A DNA stretch of 64,000 nucleotides. Origin: Fibrivirga algicola (GTDB lineage: Bacteria; Bacteroidota; Bacteroidia; Cytophagales; Spirosomataceae). The stretch spans positions 496,001 to 560,000 of the forward strand of contig NZ_WAEL01000003.1 in assembly GCF_011742925.1 (NCBI RefSeq), written 5' to 3'. Position 1 is the first letter of the stretch; the number at the start of each line of letters is the position of its first letter. The position numbers and the translations under genes are program-made. The notes beneath the pieces were generated by a model. It was given only the letters and a program-made list of their open reading frames with translations. It was not told where the DNA came from and made no database searches. This document shows positions 16,871 to 26,399 of this stretch, one piece after another.

Positions 16871-17556
16871 AGTTCCTCTTTCAGCACGTAACCCATACCG
16901 GGCCGGTTGTGAATCAGTTTGGGGTCGAAGTCACGGTCTATCTTCTTGCGGAGGTAATTGATGTAGACCTCCACCACATTGGTACCAGGATCGAAATTGA
17001 GGCCCCAAACCGCCTCGGCAATGTCCATTTTGGGCAGCACCCGCCCCCGGTTACGCATCAGGTACTCGAGCAGGGCAAACTCGCGGGCGGTCAGATCAAT
17101 GGTCACGTCGTTGCGGCGCACCTCTTTCAGGCTGGTGTTCACCGTCAGGTTAGCCACCTGCAACACCTCTTCGTCTTTGGTGGGCGGGCCCAGCGCCTGC
17201 CGCCGAAAACAGGTAGCGATGCGGGCAACCAGTTCCCGGAAATCGAACGGTTTCACCATGTAATCGTCGGCACCGAGCGCCAGTCCTTCCACTTTATCGT
17301 CTACCTCGCCAAGGGCCGTCAGCATGATGATGGGCAGATGAGGGCGCGCGGCCCGCACCGACCGGCATACCTCGAACCCGTTTATGCCGGGCAGGGTCAG
17401 ATCCAGAATCATCAGGTCAACGTCGGGTTGCATGGCCAGTTGCTTTCCGTTGTTACCTTCATACACGACCTCGGTTGCGTAGCCTTCCTGCTGTAACCCC
17501 CGGCTAATATTCTGGGCAATACGCCGGTCGTCTTCAATAATCAATATTTTTTTCAT
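16867..17556 (-). CDS. OmpR/PhoB-family response regulator
   Basis: A 229-residue two-domain regulator. The receiver domain (residues 1-115) has the acidic pair Asp9-Asp10 and phospho-acceptor Asp52 in ILDLTLPGINGFEV, plus the switch Thr in IIMLTAL and Lys in YMVKPFD. The C-terminal winged helix (about 130-229) carries LTAREFALLEYLMRNRGRVL and the recognition-helix region VVEVYINYLRKKID. It is the first gene of the metal-efflux operon and is followed by its kinase with a 4-bp overlap. It probably activates the downstream tolC-adaptor-pump genes, and perhaps itself. Confidence 0.94.
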   Translation of the reverse strand: MKKILIIEDDRRIAQNISRGLQQEGYATEVVYEGNNGKQLAMQPDVDLMILDLTLPGINGFEVCRSVRAARPHLPIIMLTALGEVDDKVEGLALGADDYMVKPFDFRELVARIATCFRRQALGPPTKDEEVLQVANLTVNTSLKEVRRNDVTIDLTAREFALLEYLMRNRGRVLPKMDIAEAVWGLNFDPGTNVVEVYINYLRKKIDRDFDPKLIHNRPGMGYVLKEEL

Positions 17557-17742
17557 CGAATATGGCTAAGCAGCCGACCACTGGTTTTCCGTCAACGGTT
17601 TTGCCTCCGCTTATTACTTAACAAATTGCGTTTCCTATAGTTGGCTAAGCACCCTAGCGACCAAATAGGCTTGATTGACTACAAACTTAAACACGCGTCA
17701 AGCCCACCGCCGGAATACAGGGCGTTAACAGTTCTTAAATTC

Positions 17743-18693
17743 ATGAAAAAAAAGCGCCTTTACCTGCTCCTTTTCCCGGTTGTGCTGCTGGCGGTTCTCT
17801 ACAGAAGCAACCTGAGCGTGGAAGAATTGTCTCTACGGTACACGACCCGCGATTCGCGATTTATGACCCTCGACAGTATGCGGGTGCACTATCGCATTGA
17901 AGGAAACCCCGCCGACACGGTGCCGCTGGTGCTCCTGCACGGAACGGGGGCTATGCTACAAACCTGGGACGGTTGGGTGAAGGCCCTCAGCCCCGAACGC
18001 CGCCTGATTCGGCTCGATCTGCCCGGCTATGCCCTTACCGGTCCCCACCCGCAGAATGCAGCCTCGGGACTTTACTATGCCGATTTCGTGAACCGGTTCC
18101 TGGCACGCCTTCGTATAAAACAGTGCGACCTGGCGGGCAACTCCCTCGGTGGCAACATTGCCTGGCATCTGGCGTTGATTCACCCCGGCCGGGTCCGTTC
18201 GCTGGTGTTGATCGATGCGGCGGGTTACCCGTTCACATCCAGATCGGTACCCATCGGTTTTACACTGGCGCGTATGCCGGGGGTTGGCGGGTTGGTGGCG
18301 AAATTAACGCCCGACGCCCTGTTCCGGAGCAGCCTTAAAACCGTCTATTTCGCTGACAGCCTCATCTCCGATCCGCTGGTGCACACCTACGCCGACTTGA
18401 ATCGGCGCGCGGGCAATCGCGAACACTTCGTGCGGCGAAAGCCCCTTCTGGACTCACTCTGGCAGCGGATCGGGCAAATTCAGCAGCCTACCCTGATCCT
18501 TTGGGGCCAGCACGACGACCTCATTCCGCTGTCGGTTGCCAAGCGGTTTCACCACGACCTGCCCAACGATACCCTCATTGTGTATCCCAACGCCGGGCAC
18601 GTACCCATGGAAGAGATTCCAACGCAAACCGCCGGCGATTACCGGGCGTGGTCGCTTGGACTAAGCCGGAAGCACGCCAACGCAGGGTTATAA
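17743..18693 (+). CDS. Alpha/beta-hydrolase, membrane-anchored
   Basis: A 316-residue serine hydrolase. A basic start and one hydrophobic helix (MKKKRLYLLLFPVVLLAVLY) anchor it in the membrane, and this is why ATG 17743 is preferred over the upstream TTG 17641. The core shows the oxyanion motif LVLLHGTGAMLQTW, the nucleophile elbow GNSLGG with Ser134, the acid in WGQHDDLIP and the catalytic His in NAGHVPMEE. The fold class is certain; the substrate is not known. It lies divergently from the response regulator and its stop overlaps the convergent TerB-like gene by 6 bp. Confidence 0.88.
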   Translation: MKKKRLYLLLFPVVLLAVLYRSNLSVEELSLRYTTRDSRFMTLDSMRVHYRIEGNPADTVPLVLLHGTGAMLQTWDGWVKALSPERRLIRLDLPGYALTGPHPQNAASGLYYADFVNRFLARLRIKQCDLAGNSLGGNIAWHLALIHPGRVRSLVLIDAAGYPFTSRSVPIGFTLARMPGVGGLVAKLTPDALFRSSLKTVYFADSLISDPLVHTYADLNRRAGNREHFVRRKPLLDSLWQRIGQIQQPTLILWGQHDDLIPLSVAKRFHHDLPNDTLIVYPNAGHVPMEEIPTQTAGDYRAWSLGLSRKHANAGL

Positions 18694-19062
18694 TCGGTCC
18701 AGATCGTGCCGAAAGCGAGTGATGAACTCCGCTTCTTTCCGTGAAATCGGGTTGTGCGCGCCAGCGATTTGCGTAAGCATAGCCACAAATTGCTGTTTCA
18801 CCGGCTCGGTTAGGGCAGGCCGGTTACTGGCAAATCGCCGTATGGCAAACGCATAGGCTTCATCGCCAGAGGCCTCACAGTTTTCGAGCAGAAAAAAAGC
18901 GTGAAGCGCCAGCCGGCCAAATGGTTGCTGCTTCAATAGGCGACGAGCTACGTTACTCTCTTCAACCTCAACGCGGCCATCCAGCTTTGCCAGTGCGTAG
19001 ACCAGATTTCCCAGCCCCAGGTAGAGATCGGCTGGTTCGGCAGGCAATTCATACAGGTTCAT
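18688..19062 (-). CDS. TerB-like small helical protein
   Basis: A 124-residue, all-helical protein without signal peptide. The segment YLGLGNLVYALAKLDGRVEVEE resembles the TerB/DjlA-type helical domain, where the DG followed by acidic residues is conserved; the rest is polar helices ending in EAEFITRFRHDLDRL. Proteins of this fold are linked to tellurite resistance and membrane stress in other bacteria, but the gene stands alone here, so no role can be assigned. It is convergent with the hydrolase gene, sharing 6 bp. Confidence 0.65.
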   Translation of the reverse strand: MNLYELPAEPADLYLGLGNLVYALAKLDGRVEVEESNVARRLLKQQPFGRLALHAFFLLENCEASGDEAYAFAIRRFASNRPALTEPVKQQFVAMLTQIAGAHNPISRKEAEFITRFRHDLDRL

Positions 19063-19477
19063 AGCGATTCTGGGTGTAGTTAGATAAACGTGAGCTGTAC
19101 CAGCGTGAGCCGAAAGCCGTGAAGGACTCAGGTACGTTCAGCAGGTTTTCCGAGAAAGACGTCACGACCATCGTCCAGCTAGCGCAGGTCACCCGGGTGC
19201 TGCCAACCAGGCCTTTGTAGCCTGACTGGTTTAGTAGCGCAAAAATAGTGTTGTGACCTTAGAGGTAGATTAGACCTTAATTATAAGTACGTTAGAACGT
19301 AAAAAAGATACTGGACAGCCTACCGCCGTTACCCGGTTTGGGCTGTCCAGTCCTGGCGCCATCACTGAGCAGAGGGGCCTTAGCTGTGTGGATCACCCAA
19401 AGACCACTGCTTATTTACGATGCCGTATAATTAAGTGTTACACGCCCTTGTCTTTCATCAATAAACCAAGTTATCCG
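19063..19477. other. Intergenic region, 415 bp
   Basis: No gene is supported. It holds a 10-bp hairpin at 19311-19350 (listed separately) and a short inverted motif GTACGTTAGAACGTA just before it. A frame on the plus strand running into the SGNH hydrolase from 19388 is open but has no coding look. Confidence 0.5.
19305..19350 (-). terminator. Hairpin with T tract on the minus strand
   Basis: CTGGACAGCC at 19311-19320 pairs with GGCTGTCCAG at 19341-19350. On the minus strand the stem is followed by TATCTTTTTT, a good intrinsic terminator. No minus-strand gene upstream of it is known, so it may end antisense or small-RNA transcription. Confidence 0.45.
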
Positions 19478-20140
19478 ATGAAGTCTATTTTTCTCCTCCT
19501 GCCTCTGTTACTGGCATTTACCGCCCCTACCAAACCTACCCGTGTTGTCTTTTTTGGCGATTCGATCACCGAAGCCGGTGCTAAACCGGGGGGCTACATC
19601 ACTAAAATTCAGGACTTGCTGACGAAGCAAAACCGCGCGGCCGACTATGAACTGATCGGGAAAGGCATTGGCGGTAACAAGGTGTATGACCTATACCTGC
19701 GTATGGAAGACGATGTACTGGCGTTGAAACCAGACGTGGTTGTGATCTACATTGGCGTGAACGATGTATGGCATAAAAGCACCAGTGGCACCGGCACCGA
19801 CGCGCCCAAATTCGTGAAGTTCTACGAAGCGATGATCCGCAAAATACAGGCGGGTGGCAGCAAGGTTATTCTGTGTACGCCCGCCTGTATTGGTGAGCGC
19901 ACTGACAATTCGAACGAGCAAGATGGTGATCTGAACGCCTACAGCAACCTGATTCGGACCATTGCCACTCAGCAGAATCTCCCGCTGATTGACTTGCGTA
20001 AGGCGTTTTTAGACTACAACCTCAAAAACAACGCTGGCAACAAAGAGCGGGGTATACTCACTACCGACCGCGTTCACCTCAACGAGACCGGCAACCAGTT
20101 CGTCGCCGAGCAAATGCTGGCAGCACTGGAGAAAAAGTAG
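19478..20140 (+). CDS. SGNH/GDSL-family hydrolase, secreted
   Basis: A 220-residue esterase/lipase-like enzyme. MKSIFLLLPLLLAFTAP is a signal peptide and sets the start at 19478. The four SGNH blocks are visible: FFGDSITEAG with nucleophile Ser29, GKGIGGNKV (Gly), YIGVNDVWH (Asn) and DRVHLNETG (catalytic Asp/His). It probably removes acyl or acetyl groups from sugars or lipids in the periplasm, as do related rhamnogalacturonan acetylesterase-like proteins, but the substrate cannot be read from the sequence. Confidence 0.9.
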   Translation: MKSIFLLLPLLLAFTAPTKPTRVVFFGDSITEAGAKPGGYITKIQDLLTKQNRAADYELIGKGIGGNKVYDLYLRMEDDVLALKPDVVVIYIGVNDVWHKSTSGTGTDAPKFVKFYEAMIRKIQAGGSKVILCTPACIGERTDNSNEQDGDLNAYSNLIRTIATQQNLPLIDLRKAFLDYNLKNNAGNKERGILTTDRVHLNETGNQFVAEQMLAALEKK

Positions 20141-20187
20141 TTACTGACCAAGGGTTGTTTGTTGTAAAGGACGTGTATGGTGCGGTT

Positions 20188-20231
20188 GGCGTGGGTTGGC
20201 GGAGAATTGAACCCCACCGCCAACCCACGCC
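20188..20231. terminator. Strong inverted repeat between convergent genes
   Basis: A perfect 15-bp inverted repeat (GGCGTGGGTTGGCGG at 20188-20202, complement at 20217-20231) with a 14-nt loop. It lies between the hydrolase and the DUF937-OmpA gene. There is no T tract on either side, so termination would depend on the stem alone. Confidence 0.55.
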
Positions 20232-20262
20232 ACCCGCGTTTCGAACGTACACACCGCTCCTC

Positions 20263-21681
20263 TTACTTCTTCGTCACCCGAACGGCCATGCGGCGATTCT
20301 GGGCGCGGCCTTCGTCTGTTTTATTCGACGCCACAGGGTGCCCCTGACCATAACCTTCGGCTTCGAGGCGGGCGGGATCTACACCCAGGCGTACCAATTC
20401 GGCAACGGCGGCTTCGGCACGGCTTTGCGACAGCGTTTTGTTGGCCGCCGCGTTGCCCGTGTTGTCGGTATAGCCACCTACTTTGAGCGCAATAGCGGGG
20501 TATGCCTTCAGGATAGCGGCGATGTTTTGCAACTGCTCACGCGATTCGGGTTTCAATTTGGCGCTGCCAGTTTCGTACTGCACCCGGTCGAAGTTGAACC
20601 AGGTAGTTTGATCGACCATCTTCGCCGGGTCATCGATGAAGGCAATCAGTTTGTTCTCGATGCCATTGGCCGGGATGTTCAGTTCAATACCATCGGGGAG
20701 TTTCTTCGGGGCAAACGTACCCAGCGCCGCTGCCGAGGCAGCGAGAGCCTTCGCCATACTATCAGCGGCAGCAGAAATGGCAGTACTGGCCGAGTCGACC
20801 AGGGGGCCGGTGCTGGTGGCGGTTGAGTCCAAGACGGCCGTTGCATCCTGCACCGACGCCGCCGTGGTATCATTTGTTGTGGCAATGGTGTCTGTATCGG
20901 TTTCGTTGCCGCCCAGGAAAAAGAACAGCAGTCCGGCTACGACAGCGGCCGCCACGACCCACGGCCACACAGTAGTCCGTTTCCCCTGATCGGCCAGGGT
21001 ATCGCTATAGGCGGGCGTGCTTGCTACCCGGTTCGGGCGTTCGGGCAAAGGCGGCAGATCGCCAGCCCCCACCATAGCAGATCCTACTGCGCTGGCCGCT
21101 CCGGTTACTCCCGAGCTAGCCGCCCCTGATAGGCCACCAAGCAGATTACCAAGTCCGCTGGTATCGGTAGTGTCGCCCATTAGCGGGGCTAGTTCAGCCG
21201 GCATGGCTGCCGAGACAGCTTCACGCTGGCTGCTCAGCCAGCCCACTAGATTACCACCAGGTACGTCCCCCCCCTGGCCCATAAACTGGCGACCTAGCAG
21301 GCCGACACACAGCGCTCCCACCATGCCCAGCAAACTGGTGGCTGACTGATCTTTTATGCCGGCAAACCGCGCCAGAGTAGTGCTGATGGCACTTGCACCT
21401 GTTCCGAAAAGGGCCGTAGAGATGCCACCGCCTCTGACAAGCAACGCCTCCGGATCGTCGGTCGTTAAGTCGTCTGTTACCAGTTCCTGGTTGAGTTCGG
21501 TCAATGTGTCGGGGCCATCGGGGGTATGGCTTCGCGCAATCAGGCTACCAATTACAATGGGTAGTACGCCGGTCAATGCCTTTTGAATCGCTTCCGGACT
21601 CTCCGTCAACGAACTGCTTACGCGGCTGATAACGGCATCGGTGAAGTAGCCTTTTGCGGTATCAAGTAGGTTAAGTGTCAT
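20263..21681 (-). CDS. DUF937-OmpA fusion protein
   Basis: A 472-residue protein joining two known domains. The N-terminal DUF937 (YidB-like) part starts at MTLNLLDTAKGYFTD and contains LPIVIGSLIARS and LGMVGALCVGLLGRQ, hydrophobic helices without a classical signal peptide. A Ser/Ala/Gly-rich linker, one strong transmembrane helix (VVAAAVVAGLLFFFLGG, about residues 245-262) and an Ala/Thr/Ser-rich spacer follow. The C-terminal OmpA domain has YFETG-like strand FDRVQYETGSAKL and the peptidoglycan-binding motif SRAEAAVAELVRLG with GYGQGHPVASN and NRRMAVRV. It probably anchors to the inner membrane and binds peptidoglycan. ATG 21681 is preferred over an upstream start at 21726. Confidence 0.85.
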   Translation of the reverse strand: MTLNLLDTAKGYFTDAVISRVSSSLTESPEAIQKALTGVLPIVIGSLIARSHTPDGPDTLTELNQELVTDDLTTDDPEALLVRGGGISTALFGTGASAISTTLARFAGIKDQSATSLLGMVGALCVGLLGRQFMGQGGDVPGGNLVGWLSSQREAVSAAMPAELAPLMGDTTDTSGLGNLLGGLSGAASSGVTGAASAVGSAMVGAGDLPPLPERPNRVASTPAYSDTLADQGKRTTVWPWVVAAAVVAGLLFFFLGGNETDTDTIATTNDTTAASVQDATAVLDSTATSTGPLVDSASTAISAAADSMAKALAASAAALGTFAPKKLPDGIELNIPANGIENKLIAFIDDPAKMVDQTTWFNFDRVQYETGSAKLKPESREQLQNIAAILKAYPAIALKVGGYTDNTGNAAANKTLSQSRAEAAVAELVRLGVDPARLEAEGYGQGHPVASNKTDEGRAQNRRMAVRVTKK

Positions 21682-21861
21682 TACCAAAGGGGTTATAAAT
21701 GAGGGATGCAGCTTGACGATTAACACGGAAAGTAGGACCTCCAGGCGCTGTCTACCACCGTGTAGTGCATAAAGTAACTAAGTGTGTTTATTGTTCGCCA
21801 GTACAAATCGGGTTCTACAGGTAATTAGCTAATTTTCGGGTCCCTATTCATTCCCATACCT

Positions 21862-24800
21862 GTGCATCAACGTTTACAAGATATCCTCTCTGGTTGGCTC
21901 CTGCTCGTTATCGGGCTTCTCCCTCTGGGAGCCAGCGGGCAACGCATTCAGTTAGGCAGCGTTTCCCAGACGTTGTGCGCCGGCGCAACTGTACCCGTCA
22001 GTTTTACCGTCGCCGAGCCGTTTGAAGCGGGCAATACCTTTCGAATCGAGCTGGTCGATCAGTTTAACAATATACTGGCCACCACAACCGACAACGTACT
22101 ACCCACTGGCTCGTTTATCCAAATACCGCCTAATACACCTTCCCATCCCATCGAATATACCGTTCGGGTAAAAGCCAACCGGCCACAGTCGATCAGCAAC
22201 ACCGTGCCTATGCGCGTAAACGGGCTGCCGTCGGCTTCGTTACTGCGCGCCTCTACGGCCGACGTGTCGATTAATCCAGGCGAACCACTGGCTGCGCTGG
22301 TATCGCTGACCGGCGGCGGGCCGTATTCGCTGCTGTTTACCGATGGCACCACCCGCGACCTGGACGATGTGAGCCAGGCCAACCTGCTGTTGTACCCCAA
22401 CCAGACAAAAACCTACGAACTGGCCTCGGTCACCAACCGCTGCGGAACGGGACGCGCCACCGGAACCGCCAGCGCAACCGTACGGTCGGCAGGTTTGCTC
22501 GTTACCAGACTGTCGACCACAGAACCATGTGCCGGGCAACCACTCGACATTTTCTTTTCGACAGACCGGCCGATACCCGCCAACACTATGTTTAAAGTAG
22601 ACCTGCAGCCCCTCAGCCCGCAGGCGACCGCCTATACGCTTTCGGCAACGGGCAGCACCAGTCCACTCCGCGTTCAACTACCCGCCGGTATAGCCCAGAC
22701 CGGGGCGTATCAGCTTCGGCTATATGCCGATGGGGCCAACTTATCGGCCTACTACCGGAACTCGCTCGGCGATATCGCCAGCCCGATCGTGTTGCAACGT
22801 ACCCCCAGCGTACGGCTGTCGGGCAATACGTCGGTGGGTTACGGCCAGGTGGGACAGCTAACGGCCAACGTAACCGGGCTGGGCGTCGGCGTCATTACTC
22901 TCAGCGACGGTACCGTGATACCTATCTCGGCACTGAATCAGGATGGCGACCGCGTGTTACCGGTTCGGGCAACGCAAACAACAACCTACACCGTTCGGTC
23001 GGTCAGCACCGGTTGTGGCGTATACGGAGCCGAAGCAGGCAGTGGCAGCGCCACCCTGACGGTACAGACCGGCTACCAGATCGATTCCCTGTCGAGCCTG
23101 TCGATCTGCGCCGGGCAACCCCTTCGGGTTTACTTCTCCACCAACGAACCCCTGTCGACCGATGCGGGCAGTTATAGTTTCCGGGGTGGCACCTCCCTGC
23201 TCAACAACCAGTTGAGCGGCGGCATTATCGACTTTACCGTGCAGCAGGTAACTACCGGCAGCCAGCCCAATACGGGTATTCTTACCGTAGTGGCTCGTGC
23301 GCTACCCGCTGATTACCTGACCAACGATACCTACAGCGGTACGGGACAACTGGGGGCAGGTTCGTTTTACGGCCAGTTGGGGCGCGGCGGCCGAACGGGT
23401 AATGCCTACGAGAAACTCTTGGCCGTGGCCGACAAACCCCAGTTGCTGCTTCAGGAAACGCCCCTGACCGTAAACCGGCCGCAGGTGGTCTCGTTGCCCG
23501 CCAGCCTCGTCAGCCACACAACCTTTACCGAAGTGCTGTTGTCTGACGGTACCCGCATGAATGTGCGCAGTGAAGTTAGCTTCGGGCAAAAAAGCCGCTC
23601 GGTTTTGCTCGAAGCCCTTGCCAGCCAATCAGGTACGTTCCGGGTGGTGTCAGTGCAGAACAGTTGCGGCGTTGGCTCAGCGCAGGGAAACGTGTCGGTG
23701 CAGGTACGTGGCGACACCACCGGCTTGTTCATGCGGCCTATTCCCAGTCAGCTTTGTGCCGGCACCACTGTTTCGGTCGCGTTCTCCACAGTGGGTGCGG
23801 TAGGCGCGGTATCAGCCTACCGCGTTGAGCTAACAGACGACGACGGCCTGTTTCGGGGTCGGTTTCTGGCTAGCGGTACCGGCAGCCCTATCACCGTGAC
23901 GATTCCGGGCGGATTCACTGTTTACAGCCGCCTTCAATTGCGGGTGGTCAGCAGCCCGGCGTCGGGTACGGTGGTTTGGCAGAGTGCCGCCCGGGAATTC
24001 GTTTACCTCGATGCGGCCCAACTGGTACGGCTTTCGGTCGCTGGAACGGGCGGCACCGAAACGGTTGTTCGTCAGGGCGAAGCGGCGCAGCTTCGGTTGC
24101 TGTCAGGGGGCAACAGCGTGGCTACCCCCACCCGGGTTGTACTGTCTGACGGCCAGACGGTTTCGTTCAACGCTATCAGCACCGACGTACCCCTACGCCC
24201 CACACAAACCACGACCTACACCATCCGATCGGTGCAGAACAATTGCGCTGTGGCGGCGGGAGTCGGCACGGTTACGGTGCGGGTGCAGTCGTTTGCCATT
24301 CAGCCGCTGCTTCAGAAACGCACCTATTGCGAGGGCGATTCGCTGGTGGCCCATCTGCTGGTCGAGGGTGCCTTACCAGCCCAGGCCACACACGCCCTTC
24401 AGGTGTTGCTGAACAGCAACGTCATCCAGACCTTATCGGCTCGCCTGTCGGGTAATCGGCTGGCGGCCAGTTTACCCGCTTCGCTGTCGGTCGGTACGCC
24501 GTATACGGTTCGGGTGCTGAGTACGCTGGGAGCCGACCAGTTTTACAGCCAGCTTACTACGACCACGTTTCGGGTTTACCGACCGGCCCGGTTACAGCTG
24601 ACCCCGCCCAACAACCAGACGGCGGTGGTACTGGAAGCCAACCAGTCGAGCGTGACGGTTCAGTTGACGAACCCCGCCGACCAGGCAGCCACAACGCTCC
24701 CGACCCGCTATTATTACCGCATCAACGACCAGCCTTACAGTTCGATCGATAACGTGCCTGCCCAGGTGCCGCTCTATGCCACCGGGGTCACGCCAACGTC

Positions 24801-26274
24801 GTATAGCATCTCGGCGGTGTACGATGCCTTTTGCGGGTTCGGTTCCGGTGCGGGCGCGGTCCGTATTTCGTACCGGCCCGGCCTGCGGTCGCTGACGGTA
24901 AACAAGACCCAGCTCTGCCGCGATGCCGGTGAACAGACCACGGTTAGCTACGAGATGGCGGGTGATTTTCCGGCCGATGCCCGCTTCACGATTTTCCTGA
25001 CCAACGCCGCCGGGGTACGTATTCGGGTGGGCGAGTCAACCAGGCAGGTCGACCGACTGATTATTCCGATCGACAGTTCACTGGCACCGGGTACGTATCA
25101 GGTGTCGGTGTCGCTGCCCCCCGGTCTGCCCGCCTACAACGATTTTCCGAGCATCACCGTCGGCGAACGGCCCAACGTGGTTATTGCGGGGGGCAGTAGC
25201 ATTCAGTATAACGATCAGGTTGTGTCGGTAGGCGTTCGGGTGCTGGCGGGCTACCTGCCGGTGTCGATGACGCTCACCAACGGTCTCACACAGACCCTCT
25301 TCGAAACCGACAACATCCTGACATTTTCACCCCAACAAAACATCACTTACCAGATTGCCCGCGTAGCCAATAGCTGCGGCACAGGCCGGGCGAGCGGCGT
25401 GGTGTCGGTTACGGTGTTGCCGCCGCTGGCGACCGAGATACGGGTGGCGACACTGGGGCCACAGGGTGGCGTTACAGGCGTTTGTCAGGGTGGCTCCATC
25501 CGGGTTGGGCTCTCGCTGAAAGGTCAGTTTGCGGCCAACAACCAGTTCACGATTTACCTCTCCGACAGCACGGGGCAAAACTACCGCGCCCTGCCCACGC
25601 AAACCATCGACGCCACCACACTCTCAGCGGCTTTACCGGCCGATGTCAGTGCCGCTTCGGGCTACCGCGTACGCATTGGTGCGTCGAACCCCAACGTGTT
25701 GGGGGCGGCTTCAGGTACGTTCCTGACCGTTCGTCCAGCCCTGCAGGCCACCATTTCGGGCAGTACCAGCCTGTTGCGCGGCGAGCTGGTGCCGGTGCTT
25801 ATTACCATCAATAATACCGGGCCGTGGTCTGTGTCACTCAATAACAGCATCTATGGCTTCGAAACGGTAACGGTCAACACGTCACCGTTTCAATACCGGG
25901 TACGTCCCGACGCTACCACGACCTACACGTTGCTGGGCGTATCGAACCAGCAGTGCGGGACTGGGCGCGTGTCGGGGCAGGCGGTGCTCACCACCACCGA
26001 CCCGCTCGCCATTGACCCAGCTCTTCCCCTAACGCTACGCGTGATGCCCAACCCAACAACGGGCCGGGTACGTCTGGAAGGAACATTGCCGGTGCCCCGC
26101 TCTGTTATCATTCACCTGACCGACGCCACCGGCCGCAGGCTACAAACCCGCAGCACGGGTATGCTTACCGAACTGAGTCACGACATTGATTTGAGCGAGT
26201 ATGCAGCCGGGGTTTATTTGCTTACCGTCGAGGCAAACGACCGGCGAACCGTATTTAAAGTGGTCAAGCAGTAG
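21862..26274 (+). CDS. Giant repeat protein with T9SS sorting domain
   Basis: A 1,470-residue secreted protein. A GTG start (21862) precedes a signal peptide ending near LPLGASGQ. The body is about seven tandem units of roughly 190 residues. Each opens with a Cys-containing strand such as LCAGATVPVSF, PCAGQPLDIFF, ICAGQPLRVYF, LCAGTTVSVAF, YCEGDSLVAHL or VCQGGSIRVGL. Each then has a second Ig-like part with an LSDGT motif and a closing RPTQTTTYTIRSV..NCGVG strand. The last about 80 residues form a type A T9SS C-terminal domain (MPNPTTGRVRL ... YAAGVYLLTVEAN). It should be exported by the type IX system and attached to or released from the surface, probably as an adhesin or matrix protein. No ATG start is available nearby. 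Confidence 0.88.
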   Translation: MHQRLQDILSGWLLLVIGLLPLGASGQRIQLGSVSQTLCAGATVPVSFTVAEPFEAGNTFRIELVDQFNNILATTTDNVLPTGSFIQIPPNTPSHPIEYTVRVKANRPQSISNTVPMRVNGLPSASLLRASTADVSINPGEPLAALVSLTGGGPYSLLFTDGTTRDLDDVSQANLLLYPNQTKTYELASVTNRCGTGRATGTASATVRSAGLLVTRLSTTEPCAGQPLDIFFSTDRPIPANTMFKVDLQPLSPQATAYTLSATGSTSPLRVQLPAGIAQTGAYQLRLYADGANLSAYYRNSLGDIASPIVLQRTPSVRLSGNTSVGYGQVGQLTANVTGLGVGVITLSDGTVIPISALNQDGDRVLPVRATQTTTYTVRSVSTGCGVYGAEAGSGSATLTVQTGYQIDSLSSLSICAGQPLRVYFSTNEPLSTDAGSYSFRGGTSLLNNQLSGGIIDFTVQQVTTGSQPNTGILTVVARALPADYLTNDTYSGTGQLGAGSFYGQLGRGGRTGNAYEKLLAVADKPQLLLQETPLTVNRPQVVSLPASLVSHTTFTEVLLSDGTRMNVRSEVSFGQKSRSVLLEALASQSGTFRVVSVQNSCGVGSAQGNVSVQVRGDTTGLFMRPIPSQLCAGTTVSVAFSTVGAVGAVSAYRVELTDDDGLFRGRFLASGTGSPITVTIPGGFTVYSRLQLRVVSSPASGTVVWQSAAREFVYLDAAQLVRLSVAGTGGTETVVRQGEAAQLRLLSGGNSVATPTRVVLSDGQTVSFNAISTDVPLRPTQTTTYTIRSVQNNCAVAAGVGTVTVRVQSFAIQPLLQKRTYCEGDSLVAHLLVEGALPAQATHALQVLLNSNVIQTLSARLSGNRLAASLPASLSVGTPYTVRVLSTLGADQFYSQLTTTTFRVYRPARLQLTPPNNQTAVVLEANQSSVTVQLTNPADQAATTLPTRYYYRINDQPYSSIDNVPAQVPLYATGVTPTSYSISAVYDAFCGFGSGAGAVRISYRPGLRSLTVNKTQLCRDAGEQTTVSYEMAGDFPADARFTIFLTNAAGVRIRVGESTRQVDRLIIPIDSSLAPGTYQVSVSLPPGLPAYNDFPSITVGERPNVVIAGGSSIQYNDQVVSVGVRVLAGYLPVSMTLTNGLTQTLFETDNILTFSPQQNITYQIARVANSCGTGRASGVVSVTVLPPLATEIRVATLGPQGGVTGVCQGGSIRVGLSLKGQFAANNQFTIYLSDSTGQNYRALPTQTIDATTLSAALPADVSAASGYRVRIGASNPNVLGAASGTFLTVRPALQATISGSTSLLRGELVPVLITINNTGPWSVSLNNSIYGFETVTVNTSPFQYRVRPDATTTYTLLGVSNQQCGTGRVSGQAVLTTTDPLAIDPALPLTLRVMPNPTTGRVRLEGTLPVPRSVIIHLTDATGRRLQTRSTGMLTELSHDIDLSEYAAGVYLLTVEANDRRTVFKVVKQ

Positions 26275-26399
26275 TAAACCGGATGCCGGATAGCCGATAC
26301 CAGACGTTGATTAGTAAATCGCGAAGCCAATTAGTCGTTTCGGTGTATCTGAGCTAATCGGCGCGTAGCTCCAGCGGGGGCGTATCTAACCTCTACAAC

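Noticed and set aside
20155-20826. Plus-strand frame of 223 codons
   Set aside because: Shadow of the OmpA domain on the minus strand, which has clear motifs; it also runs through the terminator hairpin.
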